64,000 bases of DNA from Actinoallomurus spadix. GTDB lineage: Bacteria > Actinomycetota > Actinomycetes > Streptosporangiales > Streptosporangiaceae. Positions 35,245 to 43,330 of this stretch are shown here, in pieces (the first letter of the stretch is position 1; every line of letters begins with the position of its first letter). The notes below the pieces were generated by a model. It made no database searches, was not told the origin of the DNA, and saw only the letters and a list, made by a program, of their open reading frames with translations. A program made the position numbers and the translations under genes. The stretch covers positions 186,001-250,000 of the forward strand of contig NZ_JAMXMX010000008.1 of the NCBI RefSeq assembly GCF_024055725.1, in the 5' to 3' direction.

Positions 35245-35676
35245 TCAGCCGCCGAGTCCTTCGGCGATGCGGGTCAGGTCCGCGCGCAGCAGCGCCACGC
35301 GTTCGGGGTCGAGGACGCCGACCATGCGGCGCTCGATCGCGAAGACGTCGGCGTGGGCGCGGCGAAGGCGTTCCCTGCCCTCGGCGGTCAGCCGGACGGG
35401 CAGCGCCCGCCCCTGAGCCGCCTGCGCCGGACGCTCGACCAGCCCGTTCTCCTCCAGGCCGCGCAGGACGACGTTCATCGACTGACGGCTCACGAAGGCG
35501 CCCCGGGCGAGGTCGGCGTTGGACAGGCCCGGCCGCTGGTCGAGCAGTTCGAGGCAGGCGTACTGCGGGGTGGTCAGCCCGTGCTCGCGCAGGGCGGCGT
35601 CCATGGCGGCGCGGAGCGCGGACTGCACTCGTTTGAGCACGTAGCCCACGCTCGTGTCGAGTTCGTCTTGCGTCAT
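35245..35676 (-). CDS. MarR-family transcriptional regulator
   Basis: Winged-helix regulator of 143 aa. Dimerisation helix at the N-terminus, then LTTPQYACLELLDQRPGLSN, ADLARGAFVSRQSMNVVLRGLEENGLVER and the wing RALPVRLTAEGRERL. It is divergent from the VOC-protein gene 60 bp away. Two 16-bp palindromes in between, one overlapping the marR start codon, strongly suggest it represses itself and its neighbour. Confidence 0.93.
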   Translation of the reverse strand: MTQDELDTSVGYVLKRVQSALRAAMDAALREHGLTTPQYACLELLDQRPGLSNADLARGAFVSRQSMNVVLRGLEENGLVERPAQAAQGRALPVRLTAEGRERLRRAHADVFAIERRMVGVLDPERVALLRADLTRIAEGLGG

Positions 35677-35719
35677 GTCAACATCCTGACATACCGTGGC
35701 CCATGTCAAAGTCCTGACA
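35676..35719. promoter_or_regulatory. Two MarR operator palindromes
   Basis: TGTCA-ACATCC-TGACA (35676-35691) and TGTCA-AAGTCC-TGACA (35704-35719), identical arms, centres 28 bp apart. The first covers the marR start codon, the second lies 18 bp before the VOC start. Textbook layout for a MarR protein controlling a divergent pair. Confidence 0.8.
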
Positions 35720-35736
35720 TCGAACGGGAGCCGAGA

Positions 35737-36099
35737 ATGACAGTGAGCGGACCTTCTTTCGTCGCCCTTCAGGTGCGCGACGTCGCGGCGGCGGCCGCCT
35801 TCTACGAGGAGCGCCTCGGTCTGCGGCGGGCCCCGGCGGCACCGCCCGGCGCGGTGGTCTTCGCCACGGAGCCGATCAGCTTCGCGGTGCGCGAGCCACT
35901 GCCCGGTGTGGACCTGGACGCCGGGCCGGCCGGGCTCGGCGTGGCGCTGTGGCTGAAGGCCGACGACGCCGACAAGACGCACGACGACCTCGTCGCGGCC
36001 GGAGTGGTGATCGTCCGGCCGCCCTCCGACAGCCCGTTCGGCCGGATGTTCGCCTTCCGCGACCTCGACGGATACGTCGTCACGGTGCACGGCGGCTGA
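35737..36099 (+). CDS. VOC (glyoxalase/bleomycin-resistance) family protein
   Basis: Protein of 120 aa with paired beta-alpha-beta-beta-beta modules: FVALQVRDVAAAAAFYEERLGL in the first half, ALWLKADDADKTHDDLVAAGV and FGRMFAFRDLDGYVVTVHG in the second. The conserved Glu/His metal ligands are only partly evident, so it could be a binding protein or an enzyme. Regulation by the adjacent MarR suggests a role in detoxifying a small molecule. ATG 35737 follows GGGAG. Confidence 0.9.
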   Translation: MTVSGPSFVALQVRDVAAAAAFYEERLGLRRAPAAPPGAVVFATEPISFAVREPLPGVDLDAGPAGLGVALWLKADDADKTHDDLVAAGVVIVRPPSDSPFGRMFAFRDLDGYVVTVHGG

Positions 36100-36141
36100 C
36101 CCACCGGCCGGCCGAGCCGGGGGCGTCGCGACGCCGCCGGC

Positions 36142-36933
36142 TCAGCCGGAGACGCCGACGTTGCGCTCGTAGACGAGACGCAGGCCGATGAGCGTCAGCC
36201 ACGGCTCGTACACGTCGATGCTGCGGGCCTCTTCCAGGACGAGCGGGGCCAGGCCGCCGGTCGCGACGACGGTGACCTCCTCCGGATCGTCGGCCAGCTC
36301 CTCCGACATACGGCGTACGACGCCGTCCACCTGGCCGGCGAAGCCGTAGATGATGCCGGACTGCAGCGCCTCGACGGTGTTCTTGCCGATGACGCTGCGG
36401 GGCCGTACGAGCTCGACCTTGTGCAGCTGGGCGCCGCGCGCGGACAGCGCGTCGACGGAGATCTCGATGCCGGGGGCGATGGCGCCGCCGACGTACTCGC
36501 CCTTGGCCGAGACGGCGTCGAACGTCGTCGCGGTGCCGAAGTCGACGACGATCGCCGGGCCGCCGTGGAGATGGCTCGCCGCCAGGCTGTTGATGATCCG
36601 GTCGGTGCCCACCTCCTTGGGGTTGTCCATCCGGATCGGCACGCCGGTCTTCACGCCCGGCTCGACGATGACGGCGGTGACGTCGCCGTAGTAGCGGCGG
36701 CACATCTCCCGCATCTCGTGCAGGACCGAGGGAACGGTGGAGCACAGCGCGATGCCGCTGATGTCGGTGTCGGCCAGCAGCGGGCTCTGCTGCACGAGGC
36801 CCTGCAGGACGACCGCGATCTCGTCCGCGGTACGCCGGGAGTCGGTGTTGATGCGCCAGTGCTCGATGACCTCCTCCCCCTGGAAGAGGCCCAGCACCGT
36901 GTGGGTGTTGCCGACGTCGATCGTGAGCAGCAT
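36142..36933 (-). CDS. coaX: Type III pantothenate kinase
   Basis: CoaX (263 aa) phosphorylates pantothenate, the first step of CoA synthesis, and is the acetyl-CoA-insensitive type in actinobacteria. ASKHA-fold motifs are seen: IDVGNTHTVLGLF at 5-17, VGTDRIINSLAAS near 108, VVDFGTATTFDAV near 129 and GGAIAPGI. A second copy of the phosphate motifs is in VTVVATGGLAPLV. It lies on the same strand as nadC-nadB, 86 bp downstream of them, and near panC-panD in function. Confidence 0.96.
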   Translation of the reverse strand: MLLTIDVGNTHTVLGLFQGEEVIEHWRINTDSRRTADEIAVVLQGLVQQSPLLADTDISGIALCSTVPSVLHEMREMCRRYYGDVTAVIVEPGVKTGVPIRMDNPKEVGTDRIINSLAASHLHGGPAIVVDFGTATTFDAVSAKGEYVGGAIAPGIEISVDALSARGAQLHKVELVRPRSVIGKNTVEALQSGIIYGFAGQVDGVVRRMSEELADDPEEVTVVATGGLAPLVLEEARSIDVYEPWLTLIGLRLVYERNVGVSG

Positions 36934-37019
36934 CAGGTCCCCGCTGTGTTGATGGTCGCGCTCGCCTCCTCGCTCGCTTCGCGGACGGCTCGTTCCTCGC
37001 CGTCCACTCCGCTCACTCG

Positions 37020-37901
37020 TCAGCTCGCCGCTCCCGTGAGGTCAAGGCCGATGTCCAAGGCGCTCGCCGAGTGGGTCAGCGCCCCCACGGCAAGGTAGTC
37101 GACTCCGGTCTCGGCCACGGCGCGGACCCCGTCCAAAGTGAGCCCGCCGCTGGCCTCCAGCTCGGCCCGGCCGCCGGTCAGGCGCACGGCCTCGGTCAGC
37201 TCGGCGATGCTCATGTTGTCCAGCAGGATCGAGCGCGCCCCGGCGGCGAGCGCCTCGCGTACCTGGTCGAGGGTGTCGCACTCGACCTGGACGTGCAGGC
37301 CCGGCCTGGTCACGGCGGTGAACGCGGCGGTCACCGACCCGGCGGCGGCCACGTGGTTGTCCTTGATCAGGGCGGCGTCGGCGAGGGACATGCGGTGGTT
37401 CACGCCGCCGCCGAGGCGGACGGCGTACTTCTGCAGCGCCCGCAGGCCCGGCAGCGTCTTGCGGGTGTCCCGGACCCGGGCCTTCGTGTGCGCGATGGCG
37501 TCCGCCCAGCGGCGGGTACCGGTCGCGACGCCGGACAGGTGGGTGAGGAGGTTCAGCGCGGTGCGCTCCGCGCGCAGCAGCGGCACGAGCGGGCCCTCGA
37601 CGGTGAGCAGGACGTCGCCGGGCGCGACGCGGGAGCCGTCCTCGACGCGGGTCACGACCTTCAGGCCGTCCCCGGCCTCCGGGGAGAGGATCGCGAAGAC
37701 CAGTTCGGCGACGGGCAGGCCGGCGACGACGCCGGCCTGCCGGGCCACCATGTCGGCGCGGCCGGTGGCGGTCGGAGGGAAGATCGGCTCGCTGGTGACG
37801 TCCGTCGCGCCGTCCTCGGCCAGCGCCGTACGGACGAGTCCGTCCACAGCCTGGGGATCGAGTCCGGCCGCGCGCAGTCTCGTCTCGAGTTCGGGGTTCA
37901 C
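37020..37901 (-). CDS. nadC: Nicotinate-nucleotide pyrophosphorylase
   Basis: Quinolinate phosphoribosyltransferase of 293 aa, making nicotinate mononucleotide in de novo NAD synthesis. Recognised by ERTALNLLTHLSGVATGTRR, the substrate Arg/Lys cluster RDTRKTLPGLRALQKYAVRLGG (positions about 135-157), NHRMSLADAALIKDNH and VQVECDTLDQ, LLDNMS, LEASGGLTLDGV. GTG 37901 overlaps the nadB stop by four bases (GTGA), so the pair is translationally coupled. nadA is not in the window. Confidence 0.96.
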   Translation of the reverse strand: MNPELETRLRAAGLDPQAVDGLVRTALAEDGATDVTSEPIFPPTATGRADMVARQAGVVAGLPVAELVFAILSPEAGDGLKVVTRVEDGSRVAPGDVLLTVEGPLVPLLRAERTALNLLTHLSGVATGTRRWADAIAHTKARVRDTRKTLPGLRALQKYAVRLGGGVNHRMSLADAALIKDNHVAAAGSVTAAFTAVTRPGLHVQVECDTLDQVREALAAGARSILLDNMSIAELTEAVRLTGGRAELEASGGLTLDGVRAVAETGVDYLAVGALTHSASALDIGLDLTGAAS

Positions 37902-39517
37902 GAGAGCTCCTCGTAGTTCGTGGTGACGGTTCCGTCGTCGGCGAGGGTGGAGACCAGGTGACCGCGCCAGGCGTCGCCGGCGTCGGGGAAGTCCTCCCGC
38001 CAGTGGCTGCCCCGGGTCTCCTCGCGGCGCCGGGCGGCCGCCACGATCAGCGACGCGACGGTGTGCAGGTTGGTGGCCTCCCACGCCTCCGTGCACGGCT
38101 CGTCGGTCGTACGGTCCGTGAGGGCGGTGAGCTCCCGCGCGGCACGCTCCAGTCCTGGACCGTTCCGCAGGACACCGGCGTAGGAGGTCATGATCCGCTG
38201 GACGTCCGCGTGCACGCTCGGGTCCAGCAGCGCCGGCTCCGGAGCGGCCTCGGCGGTACGTCCGGGCGCGTCCATGGCGAGGTCGGCGGGGAGCACCTCG
38301 GCGATCCGCCGGCCGAAGACCAGTCCCTCGAGGAGGGAGTTGGACGCGAGGCGGTTCGCGCCGTGCACGCCGGTGCAGGCCACCTCGCCGCAGGCGTACA
38401 GACCCGGGACGGACGTGCGGCCCCACAGGTCCGTACGGACGCCGCCGCTGGCGTGGTGCGCGGCCGGGATCACCGGGATCGGCTCGTGCACCGGGTCGAT
38501 GCCGTGCTCCTCACAGGTCGCGAGGATCGTCGGGAACCGGTTCGCCCAGGTCCGCGGCCCGAGGTTCCGGCCGTCGAGGTACGCGCAGGCGGCTCCGGTC
38601 TCCCGCATCATCGCCATGATCGCCTTGGCGACGACGTCCCGTGGAGCGAGGTCGGCCAGCGGGTGCCGGCCGACCATGAACCGGTCGCCCCGCTCGTCGA
38701 CGAGGTACGCCCCCTCGCCGCGGACGGCCTCGGAGATCAGCGGCTGCCGGCCTTTCGCGTCCGGGCCGAGCCACATCACGGTCGGGTGGAACTGCACGAA
38801 CTCCAGGTCCGTCACGGCCGCCCCGGCGCGCAGCGCGAGCGCGACGCCGTCACCGGTGGACACCTCCGGGTTCGTGGTGGCCTGGAAGACCTGGCCCAGG
38901 CCACCGGTCGCGAGGATCACCGCGCGGGCGCGGACCGCTCCAACGCCGTCCCGGCGCCCCTCCCCCATGACGTGCAGGGTCACTCCGGCGACCCGGCCCC
39001 GCTCCATCAGCAGGTCGAGCACCAGGGCGTGCTCGATGACCTCGACGCCGGAGTCCTTGAGGTTCGCGAGCAGCGCCCGGCTGACCTCGGCGCCGGTCGC
39101 GTCGCCGCCCGCGTGCACGATGCGGCGCTTGAGGTGCCCGCCCTCGCGGGTCAGCGCGACCCGCCCGTCGTCGCCGCGGTCGAACTCGGCGCCGAGTTCC
39201 ATCAGCTCGCGCACGGCGTCGGGCCCCTCGGTCACGAGCACGCGCACGGCCTCCTCGTCGCAGACGCCGACCCCGGCGGTGAGGGTGTCGCGGAGGTGCT
39301 CCTCCGGGGAGTCATCCGGGTGCAGGGCCGCCGCGACGCCGCCCTGGGCCCATCGCGTGGACCCGTCGTCGAGCAGCGCCTTGGTGACCAGCAGCACCCG
39401 TCCAGCCGTACGTGCGCGCAGGGCCGCCACGAGCCCGGCGACGCCGGAGCCGATCACGATGATGTCGGTGTCGATCGTCCAGCCCGGATCGGGGGCGGTG
39501 AGGCGTCGGGGGATCAT
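37898..39517 (-). CDS. nadB: L-aspartate oxidase
   Basis: FAD enzyme of 539 aa that oxidises aspartate to iminoaspartate, the first step of bacterial NAD synthesis. The Rossmann FAD site is IIVIGSGVAGLVAALRA near residue 19; STRWAQGGVAAAL, HAGGDATGAEV, VILATGGLGQVF, EFVQFHPTV, DVVAKAIMAMM and HGANRLASNSLLEGLVFG are the conserved succinate-dehydrogenase-like blocks. The C-terminal helical domain (from about 420) is complete. Divergent from an ArsR-type regulator gene whose leader holds repeated sequence elements. Confidence 0.96.
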   Translation of the reverse strand: MIPRRLTAPDPGWTIDTDIIVIGSGVAGLVAALRARTAGRVLLVTKALLDDGSTRWAQGGVAAALHPDDSPEEHLRDTLTAGVGVCDEEAVRVLVTEGPDAVRELMELGAEFDRGDDGRVALTREGGHLKRRIVHAGGDATGAEVSRALLANLKDSGVEVIEHALVLDLLMERGRVAGVTLHVMGEGRRDGVGAVRARAVILATGGLGQVFQATTNPEVSTGDGVALALRAGAAVTDLEFVQFHPTVMWLGPDAKGRQPLISEAVRGEGAYLVDERGDRFMVGRHPLADLAPRDVVAKAIMAMMRETGAACAYLDGRNLGPRTWANRFPTILATCEEHGIDPVHEPIPVIPAAHHASGGVRTDLWGRTSVPGLYACGEVACTGVHGANRLASNSLLEGLVFGRRIAEVLPADLAMDAPGRTAEAAPEPALLDPSVHADVQRIMTSYAGVLRNGPGLERAARELTALTDRTTDEPCTEAWEATNLHTVASLIVAAARRREETRGSHWREDFPDAGDAWRGHLVSTLADDGTVTTNYEELS

Positions 39518-39540
39518 GGACCCTCCTCGGAGGCGTTTTC

Positions 39541-39613
39541 GTCAGATTGACTATAACTCCTCACCGTGATGGTCAACTTGAATAGGCATGTGCTAACTTT
39601 TCTTTGCATGTGC
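39541..39613. promoter_or_regulatory. Repeat-rich divergent region between nadB and the ArsR-type gene
   Basis: GTCA-GAT-TGAC (39541-39551), TCAACTTGA (39573-39581 region) and two direct GCATGTGC copies (39586-39593 and 39606-39613, 20 bp apart) lie in 73 bp. The direct repeats fall just before the regulator start. One or more of these may be operator sites for the ArsR-type protein or for an NAD repressor. Confidence 0.4.
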
Positions 39614-39624
39614 CGGGATGTGTC

Positions 39625-39948
39625 ATGACGAGTGGGGACGAGTTGCTGAAGGTGCTGGCCACGCTGGCCAACCCGCACCGCCTGCGTGTCCTGGCGGCGC
39701 TGTCGGGCGAGCGCAACTACGTGAGCAGGCTCGCCCGCGAGTTGGGCATCAGCCGGCCCCTCCTTCAGGTCCACCTGCGCAAATTGGAAGCGGCCGGACT
39801 GGTGACGGGCCGGGCCGAGGTGTCCGAGGACGGCAAGGCGATGAAGTTCTACGAGGTCAACCCGTTCACGATCGAGCTGACACCGCAGGCCATCGAGGTC
39901 GCGGTGCGCACGCTCACCGTGCCGGAGGAGAAGAAGGGCGACGTGTGA
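39625..39948 (+). CDS. ArsR-type winged-helix regulator
   Basis: DNA-binding protein of 107 aa: LLKVLATLANPHRLRVLAAL, RLARELGISRPLLQVHLRKLEAAGLV and the wing AMKFYEVNPFTIEL. No Cys pair of the metal-sensing ArsR/SmtB type is seen, so it probably responds to another signal. Divergent from nadB and translationally coupled (TGATG) to a small membrane coiled-coil protein. ATG 39625 is preferred; an ATG seven codons earlier lies in the repeat region. Confidence 0.88.
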   Translation: MTSGDELLKVLATLANPHRLRVLAALSGERNYVSRLARELGISRPLLQVHLRKLEAAGLVTGRAEVSEDGKAMKFYEVNPFTIELTPQAIEVAVRTLTVPEEKKGDV

Positions 39949-40217
39949 TGGACGGCCATGAACTCGCGGAGGTGGCCGGCGCGATCGGCATCTTCGCCTT
40001 CATCACGACGGTGATCACCGTGATCATCGTTCAGGTGGGCGCCACCGTGCGCGCCCGCGCGGCGCTGGCCCGCGAGGGGGAGTACCGCAGGCTCGCCGAG
40101 AGCGGAGTCGAGGCCCAGCAGAACATCGAGCGGCAGCTCACCGAGGCCGGCAGGCGCCTGGCCGCGATGGAAGAGCGCATGAACGCACTGGAGAAGATCC
40201 TGCAGACCGTGGAGTGA
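39948..40217 (+). CDS. Small membrane protein with coiled coil
   Basis: Protein of 89 aa. One membrane helix at about residues 8-33 (VAGAIGIFAFITTVITVIIV), then a basic stop-transfer segment and an amphipathic coiled coil of about 45 residues (RRLAESGVEAQQNIERQL then MEERMNALEKILQTVE). Its start overlaps the stop of the ArsR-type gene by one base. Such pairs, a winged-helix protein and a short membrane coiled-coil protein, are conserved in actinomycetes; a role as membrane tether or signal input for the regulator is inference. Confidence 0.82.
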   Translation: MDGHELAEVAGAIGIFAFITTVITVIIVQVGATVRARAALAREGEYRRLAESGVEAQQNIERQLTEAGRRLAAMEERMNALEKILQTVE

Positions 40218-40245
40218 CGCCGCAGACCGTGAAGTGACGAACGAG

Positions 40246-40277
40246 CTGGGCCGCCGAGCGGCAACTCGACGGCCCAG
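40246..40277. terminator. Terminator after the ArsR-type operon
   Basis: CTGGGCCGCCGAG (40246-40258) and CTCGACGGCCCAG (40265-40277), a 13-bp stem with one mismatch and a six-base loop. A second, smaller hairpin CCCGCCC-GA-GGGCGGG follows at 40296-40311 in the leader of the MMPL gene. Confidence 0.75.
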
Positions 40278-40351
40278 TGGACGAAGAAGCACCAACCCGC
40301 CCGAGGGCGGGCTCTCACAGGAACGCTCCCTCAGGGAAAGGACAGCATTTC

Positions 40352-42520
40352 GTGCTGCCTGAACGCAAACCGATCACCGAGCGGATCGCGGGCTGGTCCG
40401 TCCGGCACCGGCTCCTGGCGATCTGCGGCTGGTTCACACTGGTGATCGTCGCCGTGCTGGCCGGCGGTGTGCTCGGCCTGGAACAGACCGGCAGCACCGA
40501 TCCGGGAGAGTCCGGTCGCGTCGACCGGGTCCTGGACGCCCAGACCGCGTACGTGCCGCTGCAGGAGAACATCCTCGTCCAGTCCCGGACGGGCACGGCC
40601 CGCTTCGCCGACGACCCCGAACTGCGGTCGGCCACCCGCGACCTGACCCGGACCCTGCGCGGCCTCGGCACCCTCCGCTCGCCCCTGGACGCGGACGGGG
40701 CGGACCTGATCTCTAAGGACGGGCGGTCCGGCCTGGTGAACATCCAGGTCGCCGGCCCCGACGAGGCGTTCCGCGAGCACTATGCCGCGATCGTCAAGGG
40801 CGTCGGGGACGTGACGGCCCGGCATCCGCAGGTCCGGCTGGCGCAGGCCGGGGACAAGAGCCTGTCCGACGCGGTGGACGGCGGCATCAAGGACGACGTC
40901 AAGCGCGCCGAGTACTTCTCCCTGCCGCTCACTGTGATCATCTTGCTGGTGGTGTTCGGCTCGCTGATCGCGGCGGGAATTCCGCTCCTGCTGGCGATCA
41001 CCACGGTCGCGGGCACGTTCGGGCTGCTGCAGGTGGTCGGGCATTGGGTGCCGGTCAACAGCGCGACCTCGTCCATCGTGCTGCTGATCGGCCTCGCCGT
41101 CGGCATCGACTACTCCCTGTTCTACCTGCGCCGCGAGCGGGAAGAACGCGCCGCCGGCCGGTCGGTCACCGAGGCCCTGACGATCAGCGCCAGGACCTCC
41201 GGGCACGTGGTCGTCGTCTCCGGCCTCACCGTGATGCTCTGCCTGGCCGGTCTGCTGTTCACCGGACTGGACAACTTCAAGGGCCTCACCGCCGGCGCCG
41301 TCCTGGTCGTCGGCCTGGCCATGACCGGGTCGGTGACGGTGCTGCCCGCGCTGCTGTCCCTGCTCGGGCACCGCGTCGACAGGGCCCGCGTCCCCTGGCT
41401 CGGCCGCCGTCGTACCGCGGCCGGGCGGTCCCGCCTCTGGACCGCGGTGGCACGTCACGTCGTCCGCCGTCCCCTCCTCTGGGGCGGGGTCGCCACGCTC
41501 GCCCTGATCCTCATGACGCTGCCCGCGCTCGGCATGCGGCTGCAGGACGCGGCGGTCACCGACAGCCTGCCGCGCAGGGTGCCCGTGGTGGACGCGGCCA
41601 TCCGCATGCAGCAGGCGTTCCCCGGCAGCCCCTCGCCCGCCTGGGTGGTGCTGTGGGAGAAGCAGCCCGGCGCCCTGGACGACCCCGCCGTGCGCCCGGC
41701 CGTCGCCGACCTGCACCCGATCTCGGCCACCCGCGTCGACCGGATCATCGTGGCGCGGGTCCCGCTCGCCGACTTCGGCACCGGAGAGAAGGCGAACCGG
41801 TCGCTGCGCGACCTCCGCCGGAGGACGGCCGCACTCGACCTGCTGGACGGCGTGGACCACGCCGTCGCGGGCAAGACGGCCTTCGCCTACGACTTCACCA
41901 ACGTGATCAGGAAACGGTCGCCGCTGGTATTCGGGTTCGTGCTCGCCCTGGCCTTCGTGCTGCTGTCGGTGGCGTTCCGATCCGTGGCCATCCCGCTGGT
42001 GTCGATCCTGCTCAACCTCCTGTCGATCGGCGCCGCCTACGGCGTGCTGACCTGGGTGTTCCAGGACGGACACCTCGGCTCGCTCCTCGGCTTCACGGCG
42101 TACGGCGGGGTGATCGGCTGGCTCCCGCTGTTCATGTTCGTGATCCTGTTCGGGCTGAGCATGGACTACCACATCTTCATCCTCAGCCGGATCCGCGAGC
42201 GCCGCGCGGCGGGCGTCCCGGCCGTCGAGGCCATCGTCACCGGGATCGGCGCCAGTTCGGGCGTGGTCACCAGCGCGGCCGCGATCATGACCGCCGCGTT
42301 CAGCGTGTTCGCCGTCCTCACGGCCATCGAGTACAAGATGATGGGCGTCGGCCTCGCGGTCGCCGTCCTGATCGACGCCACCCTGGTGCGCGGCGTGCTC
42401 CTGCCCGCGGCGATGGCCGTGCTCGGCGAGCGCGTGTGGCGCCGTCCGGGCACCGCCGGCGACGGTCCGCGCGTTCCCGGGTCACGGGCGCCGGCGGATC
42501 ACGCCTCGGGCGCCGCCTGA
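40352..42520 (+). CDS. MMPL/RND family transporter
   Basis: Export protein of 722 aa of the MMPL family (proton-driven lipid or drug export). Layout: one N-terminal helix (about 24-42), an extracytoplasmic domain, five helices (about 165-320) including LIGLAVGIDYSLFYLRR, a seventh helix near 380, a second extracytoplasmic domain, then five helices with FVILFGLSMDYHIFILSR. The Asp-Tyr pairs in these two helices are the proton relay of MMPL3-like proteins. GTG 40352 is chosen; AAAGGA lies ten bases upstream. Substrate unknown. Confidence 0.92.
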   Translation: MLPERKPITERIAGWSVRHRLLAICGWFTLVIVAVLAGGVLGLEQTGSTDPGESGRVDRVLDAQTAYVPLQENILVQSRTGTARFADDPELRSATRDLTRTLRGLGTLRSPLDADGADLISKDGRSGLVNIQVAGPDEAFREHYAAIVKGVGDVTARHPQVRLAQAGDKSLSDAVDGGIKDDVKRAEYFSLPLTVIILLVVFGSLIAAGIPLLLAITTVAGTFGLLQVVGHWVPVNSATSSIVLLIGLAVGIDYSLFYLRREREERAAGRSVTEALTISARTSGHVVVVSGLTVMLCLAGLLFTGLDNFKGLTAGAVLVVGLAMTGSVTVLPALLSLLGHRVDRARVPWLGRRRTAAGRSRLWTAVARHVVRRPLLWGGVATLALILMTLPALGMRLQDAAVTDSLPRRVPVVDAAIRMQQAFPGSPSPAWVVLWEKQPGALDDPAVRPAVADLHPISATRVDRIIVARVPLADFGTGEKANRSLRDLRRRTAALDLLDGVDHAVAGKTAFAYDFTNVIRKRSPLVFGFVLALAFVLLSVAFRSVAIPLVSILLNLLSIGAAYGVLTWVFQDGHLGSLLGFTAYGGVIGWLPLFMFVILFGLSMDYHIFILSRIRERRAAGVPAVEAIVTGIGASSGVVTSAAAIMTAAFSVFAVLTAIEYKMMGVGLAVAVLIDATLVRGVLLPAAMAVLGERVWRRPGTAGDGPRVPGSRAPADHASGAA

Positions 42521-42807
42521 CCGGTCAGCGCCTCGAAGCAGGGCCGGAGCAGCCGCGTGATCTGCTCCGGCGTCGCGTCGCGGAGCGGGCCGAGCTCGAT
42601 CAGATTCCGTCCGGTGGACACGCCGAACAGGATCGCCAGGATCAGCGCGGCCCGCAGCTCGCCGTCCTCGTCCGGGAGGGCGGCGCTCGCCTGCTCGACC
42701 TGCCGGGTCATCGCGGCCCGCATTCGCTCGGTCGCCTCCGGATGGGTGAACGTCGAGCGCAGCAGGGGCAGTGATGTCTGCGGGAGCTCGCCGAGCTTGA
42801 CCCCGAC
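42499..42807 (-). pseudogene. C-terminal fragment of a TetR-family regulator
   Basis: The frame resembles TetR C-terminal domains (LPLLRSTFTHPEATERMRAA, ALILAILFGVSTGRNLIEL, ITRLLRPCFEALTG). The DNA-binding half is missing: upstream of about 42807 the sequence belongs, on the other strand, to a different gene tail. Its 3' end overlaps the MMPL stop region by 22 bp on the opposite strand. The frame is open to 42846 but without a helix-turn-helix it cannot be a working repressor. Confidence 0.75.
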
Positions 42808-42808
42808 G

Positions 42809-42904
42809 ATGGACAGCATCGTCCTCACCGTCCGCGACGGCCGCATCGTCCATCAGCGCGACTACCTCGACGTCCTCGCGGCCACCGCCGCGGCCGCCCC
42901 GTGA
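42809..42904 (+). pseudogene. C-terminal fragment of a SnoaL/NTF2-like gene
   Basis: Reads SIVLTVRDGRIVHQRDYLDVL and stops at 42904, matching the last strands of SnoaL-like proteins (VRDGRIV...RDY.D). The first hundred or so residues are missing: the fragment begins exactly where the TetR fragment on the other strand starts. Two cut genes thus abut head to head. Confidence 0.65.
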
Positions 42905-42905
42905 G

Positions 42906-43325
42906 TCAGCGCGGCGCCACGGCGTCGCCGCGTACGGCGGCCGTGCCCGGGACCGGTTCGGCCGGGTCGGTGCCCAGGTCGACGATGCGGTTGTCGCCGT
43001 CGACGTGGACGACGCTCGGCTGGAACGCGCGGGCCTCGGCGTCCGTCATCGCGGCGTAGCTGATGATGATGACCAGGTCACCGGGGTGGACGAGGTGGGC
43101 CGCGGCGCCGTTGATGCCGATCACCCCGCTGCCGCGCGGGCCGCTGATGACGTACGTCTCCAGGCGGGCGCCGTTGGTGATGTCGACGATCTGGACCTGC
43201 TCACCGGGCAGCAGGTCGGCGGCCTCCATGAGGTCCTCGTCGATCGTCACGGAGCCCACGTAGTGCAGGTCGGCCTGGGTGACCGTGGCCCGGTGGATCT
43301 TGCTCTTGAACATCGTGCGGAACAT
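42906..43325 (-). CDS. panD: Aspartate 1-decarboxylase proenzyme
   Basis: Pyruvoyl enzyme of 139 aa that makes beta-alanine for pantothenate. The self-cleavage site is Gly24-Ser25 in [13 protein letters not shown], and [22 protein letters not shown] is the standard N-terminus (written here as the first residues). [32 protein letters not shown] follow. ATG 43325 fits relatives; a GTG three codons upstream would overlap the panC stop. Downstream of panC in the same operon, as in mycobacteria. Confidence 0.96.
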   Translation of the reverse strand: MFRTMFKSKIHRATVTQADLHYVGSVTIDEDLMEAADLLPGEQVQIVDITNGARLETYVISGPRGSGVIGINGAAAHLVHPGDLVIIISYAAMTDAEARAFQPSVVHVDGDNRIVDLGTDPAEPVPGTAAVRGDAVAPR

Positions 43326-43330
43326 GCGGG

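Noticed and set aside
36960-37019. CT-rich repeats (CTCGCT, CTCG) between coaX and nadC
   Set aside because: Low-complexity intergenic DNA without clear symmetry or gene.
40202-40236. Near-duplicate CGCAGACCGTG-AGTGACG at the end of the coiled-coil gene
   Set aside because: Small local duplication around the stop codon; no functional hint.
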